A stretch of DNA of 8,766 bases. Origin: Bacillota bacterium. Its GTDB lineage: Bacteria; Bacillota_B; Desulfitobacteriia; Desulfitobacteriales; Desulfitobacteriaceae. The translations under genes were made by a program, and so were the position numbers. The stretch covers positions 1 to 8,766 of the forward strand of contig JAJYAS010000105.1 of assembly GCA_021779415.1 (NCBI GenBank), given 5' to 3'. Under the pieces are notes generated by a model, which ran no database searches, was not told where the DNA came from, and saw only the letters and a program-made list of their open reading frames with translations. Positions 7,152 to 8,766 of the stretch are shown here, piece by piece. The first letter of the stretch is position 1. Every line of letters begins with the position of its first letter.

Positions 7152-7221
7152 GACGCTGCCGCAGTAATGGAGAAAATAGACTTGAATCTCAGGTCAAACC
7201 CGCTTAACCAAGATTATGGCG

Positions 7222-7235
7222 TCGCATTTATGCGA
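7222..7235. promoter_or_regulatory. Candidate upstream activator sequence (palindrome) for the sigma-54 regulator
   Basis: TCGCAT-TT-ATGCGA is a perfect dyad of six-base arms. It lies about 115 to 125 bases upstream of the -24 element of the minus-strand promoter, the distance expected of an enhancer bound by a sigma-54 activator dimer. Only one clear site is seen, so the assignment rests on position and symmetry. Confidence 0.4.
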
Positions 7236-7295
7236 TATAGTGCCGTCTCCGTTCTGACTCTGCATAGCTGATTTCTTTTTGTAATTGCTACATGA

Positions 7296-7620
7296 AGTGG
7301 TATAGGTACCAATAGGGAAAAAAGTGAAGAGACGCATTCGATGATGAAAGAAGACCTGGTCGGCAGGAAACTACCTTATGGGTTATTCGGCGCCAACGCC
7401 GCATGCTGGAGGATCATGCTCTTGATTTATAACCTTAATTCTGCCACTAAGCGCCTGGTGTTGAGTCACAATGGGGTCACGCTGAAGCTAATGGTCATAC
7501 GCTTTACGATCACGAATTTGCTGGGTCGAGTTGTGATCTGGTGGCCGCTTAATTATTAGACCCTTTGATTCAAACCTATCTAAGCATATTCCTGTTGAAA
7601 TAAGAAGGAACGTCTTGAAG
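7296..7620 (+). pseudogene. C-terminal remnant of a DDE transposase (IS1380/IS4-like), frameshifted
   Basis: After a TGA at 7293-7295 the plus-strand frame reads NREKSEETHSMMKEDLVG, RKLPYGLFGANAACWRIMLL, IYNLNSATKRLVL, then RFTITNLLGRVV. This is the C-terminal helical region of a DDE transposase, where families show patterns like MKEDL.G..LP.G.FGANAAWW.I..L.YNLN...KRL. The frame ends at TAG 7557-7559. The expected tail appears in the next frame from about 7537, as GGRLIIRPFDSNL and EIRRNVLKLCETG, so one frameshift lies near 7525-7540. The catalytic DDE region and the 5' end are missing, and no clear terminal repeats remain, so it is a dead fragment. It sits between the operon promoter and the regulator gene. 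The exact IS family is uncertain. Confidence 0.7.
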
Positions 7621-7731
7621 CTCTGCGAAACTGGTTATTCAGAGACTGCCACGGGTTACAAAGATAGGTTTGTCAGAGGAGTCGAAATAGCGCTTCATAG
7701 GTTACTATGTTTAAAAAAAAGGTTTGAATCA
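7566..7731. repeat. 12-base perfect inverted repeat, arms 142 bases apart
   Basis: TGATTCAAACCT at 7566-7577 is matched by AGGTTTGAATCA at 7720-7731. The left arm lies within the frameshifted tail of the transposase remnant. The arms could be the ends of a small non-autonomous element of about 166 bases, but no target duplication is evident at the flanks. Confidence 0.45.
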
Positions 7732-7946
7732 TCCTAATCGGATACGGGCCTTAAAGAGTAAAGTCTTGTGCCTATGGTCAGTGAAAAACTAAGGCTAGAC
7801 ACTCTAACGGTCGTGAAAAGCGAAAAACAACGCATATCAAAATCTAGTGGTGGATTTTGGTGATTAGACTCTCGTGATATCGAGCGGGATATCAAGATTT
7901 TACTAGGAGCAAGACCACTGGACTTACCCAAACCAGAGAGGTCACA
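7621..7946. other. Non-coding stretch upstream of the sigma-54 activator gene
   Basis: I see no gene in these 326 bases; the minus-strand frame at 7734-7931 looks like a chance frame. The stretch holds the right arm of the 12-base inverted repeat, a dyad at 7838-7859 and, just after it, two GATATC sites six bases apart within ctcgtgatatcgag and the following bases. No -24/-12 element was found for the activator gene, so it is probably read from an ordinary promoter that I cannot place with confidence. Confidence 0.5.
7838..7859. promoter_or_regulatory. Dyad upstream of the activator gene, possible autoregulatory site
   Basis: CAAAATC (7838-7844) and GATTTTG (7853-7859) form perfect seven-base arms around an eight-base spacer, about 90 bases before the activator start. 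Symmetry and position are the only support. Confidence 0.3.
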
Positions 7947-8766
7947 ATGAATGATTACGCTGAAGACCGGATGACCGAATTGGAGGCCATCGTAAGCTAC
8001 TCGTATGATGGCATATTCGTAACAGATGGACAGGGTATCGCGTTAAGCTGCAACAAATCTTACGAGCGCAGTTCAGGCATAAAAGCCAATGAAGTTATTG
8101 GTAGGCAGATGAAAGTGCTGGTGGATGAGAATTACTACGATAGGTCGGTAGCGTTGATGGTTATAAAACGGCGTGAGCGAGTTACCATTAATCAGACAGT
8201 CAAAGGAAAGCGTCAAAATCTGGTTACCGGGAATCCGGTTTTTGATAAACAAGGGAACCTAATCCGGGTAGTTACAAATGTACGTGATATCACCAATTTG
8301 GTCAGCTTGCATGATCAATGTGACGAGGATATGACAAAAACGGGGAAACAAAAAACCGAATTATCGAAACAGAGTTCATTGCAAATGGAAAAAGACCAAA
8401 TGATTTACAGTGGCGAGACTATGACGAATGCAATTGCTATGGCGAAAAAAGTCGCTAATGTAAACACGACTGTCTTAATTACGGGTGAGTCGGGCACTGG
8501 CAAAGAACTCGTTGCCAAATTGATTCACAAAAAGGGTAAAAGGGCTAACAAACCGTTTGTTAAAATAAACTGTGCCGCTGTTCCCGAACAGTTACTAGAA
8601 TCAGAATTATTCGGCTACGAAAGGGGGGCTTTTACTGGAGCAAAAAACGAAGGCCAACCTGGGTTGGCCTTCGGCAATGGATCTGTCGACGGCGATTTGC
8701 TGCCATCGCTCAAACCTGCCTTAAACGGGATTACTGCTTGGCTTCGGTCTTGCCGTCGAAACTGGC
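7947..8766 (+). CDS. PAS-domain sigma-54-dependent transcriptional activator, broken after the GAFTGA loop
   Basis: From ATG 7947-7949 (GAGAGG about five bases upstream) the frame is open to the window end. Residues 10-118 form a PAS sensor domain ([48 protein letters not shown]). A polar linker to about 150 follows, then the AAA+ sigma-54 interaction domain with Walker A GESGTGKE (180-187), the [20 protein letters not shown] block and the sigma-54 contact loop GAFTGA (227-232). Such proteins use ATP to remodel sigma-54 polymerase at -24/-12 promoters. After AKNEG (about residue 236) the family sequence should continue to a GGTLFLDE Walker B, but the translation bears no resemblance to it, and the DNA there is a terminator hairpin. 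No Walker B or HTH domain is present. Most likely this is a truncated gene or a contig-end chimera. The intact form probably controls the minus-strand operon, given the promoter at 7094. Confidence 0.85.
   Translation, partial: MNDYAEDRMTELEAIVSYSYDGIFVTDGQGIALSCNKSYERSSGIKANEVIGRQMKVLVDENYYDRSVALMVIKRRERVTINQTVKGKRQNLVTGNPVFDKQGNLIRVVTNVRDITNLVSLHDQCDEDMTKTGKQKTELSKQSSLQMEKDQMIYSGETMTNAIAMAKKVANVNTTVLITGESGTGKELVAKLIHKKGKRANKPFVKINCAAVPEQLLESELFGYERGAFTGAKNEGQPGLAFGNGSVDGDLLPSLKPALNGITAWLRSCRRNW
8641..8672 (-). terminator. Rho-independent terminator for an opposing minus-strand gene
   Basis: GAAGGCCAACC (8649-8659) and GGTTGGCCTTC (8662-8672) are perfect 11-base arms; with a realistic loop this gives a 10-pair stem and 4-base loop. 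On the minus strand the hairpin is followed by GTTTTTT (complement of 8642-8648), the classic intrinsic terminator. It overlaps the codons where the activator loses family similarity. Confidence 0.8.
8731..8766 (-). CDS. Last codons of an unidentified minus-strand gene (runs off right edge)
   Basis: Reading the minus strand from the edge gives [11 protein letters not shown] then TAA (8731-8733), followed about 60 bases later by a strong intrinsic terminator. The lysine/glutamate-rich ending plus terminator suggests a real gene end. Eleven residues are too few to identify it, and it may not belong to the same genome as the rest of the window. Confidence 0.35.
   Translation of the reverse strand, partial: ASFDGKTEAKQ

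Larger units (their letters stand above)
6775..7293. other. Promoter and leader region between the operon and its regulator side
   Basis: This 519-base stretch holds no convincing gene. From right to left it contains a palindrome (7222-7235), an inverted repeat (7119-7151), a -24/-12 promoter (7094-7111), a tandem 25-base repeat (7050-7099) and then an AT-rich leader of about 300 bases to the CoA-transferase ribosome site. I see no riboswitch-like fold or terminator in the leader. A 34-codon plus-strand frame at 7168 has no recognisable content. Confidence 0.6.

Overview
The window reads as a fragment of an anaerobic bacterium's catabolic gene cluster. It has strong AAGGAGG-type ribosome sites, moderate G+C by eye, a sigma-54 control system, and enzymes of CoA-thioester chemistry for short-chain (hydroxy)acids. 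Such sets occur in sulfate-reducing or syntrophic Desulfobacterota and in Peptococcaceae-like Firmicutes; the sequence alone does not let me choose between them.

Layout. From about 7111 down to 1, everything recognisable lies on the minus strand and looks like one long transcription unit. It begins with a near-consensus -24/-12 promoter (7094-7111). Then come a class III CoA-transferase (5590-6774), an AtoE-type short-chain fatty acid transporter (4018-5439), a doubtful 83-residue ORF, a methylmalonyl-CoA epimerase-like VOC protein (3325-3729) and an AttM/BlcC-like metallo-beta-lactamase-fold lactonase (2339-3109). After these lie three members of the 4-hydroxybutyryl-CoA dehydratase / HpaB family in different states: a frameshifted remnant (about 1960-2300), a full-length copy broken by one in-frame TAA (478-1941), and an apparently sound N-terminus that runs off the left edge (1-272).

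From 7296 to the right edge the reading is on the plus strand. A decayed, frameshifted transposase C-terminus (7296-about 7620) lies between the operon promoter and a PAS-AAA+ sigma-54 activator gene (7947 onward). The activator stops resembling its family just after the GAFTGA loop. There the sequence turns into a hairpin terminator and the last codons of an opposing gene, so the right end is probably a rearrangement or an assembly chimera.

Working model (inference). The lactonase opens a lactone, such as gamma-butyrolactone, to its hydroxyacid, or AtoE imports the acid. The CoA-transferase activates it, and an AbfD-type dehydratase converts the 4-hydroxyacyl-CoA to an enoyl-CoA. The epimerase would handle a branched or malonyl-type CoA product. 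The adjacent PAS/sigma-54 activator would switch on the -24/-12 promoter. The most unusual points are the Cys-rich site that replaces the usual iron-sulfur ligand His in the dehydratase paralog, the decay of two of the three dehydratase copies, and the complete regulatory layout around 7050-7240.
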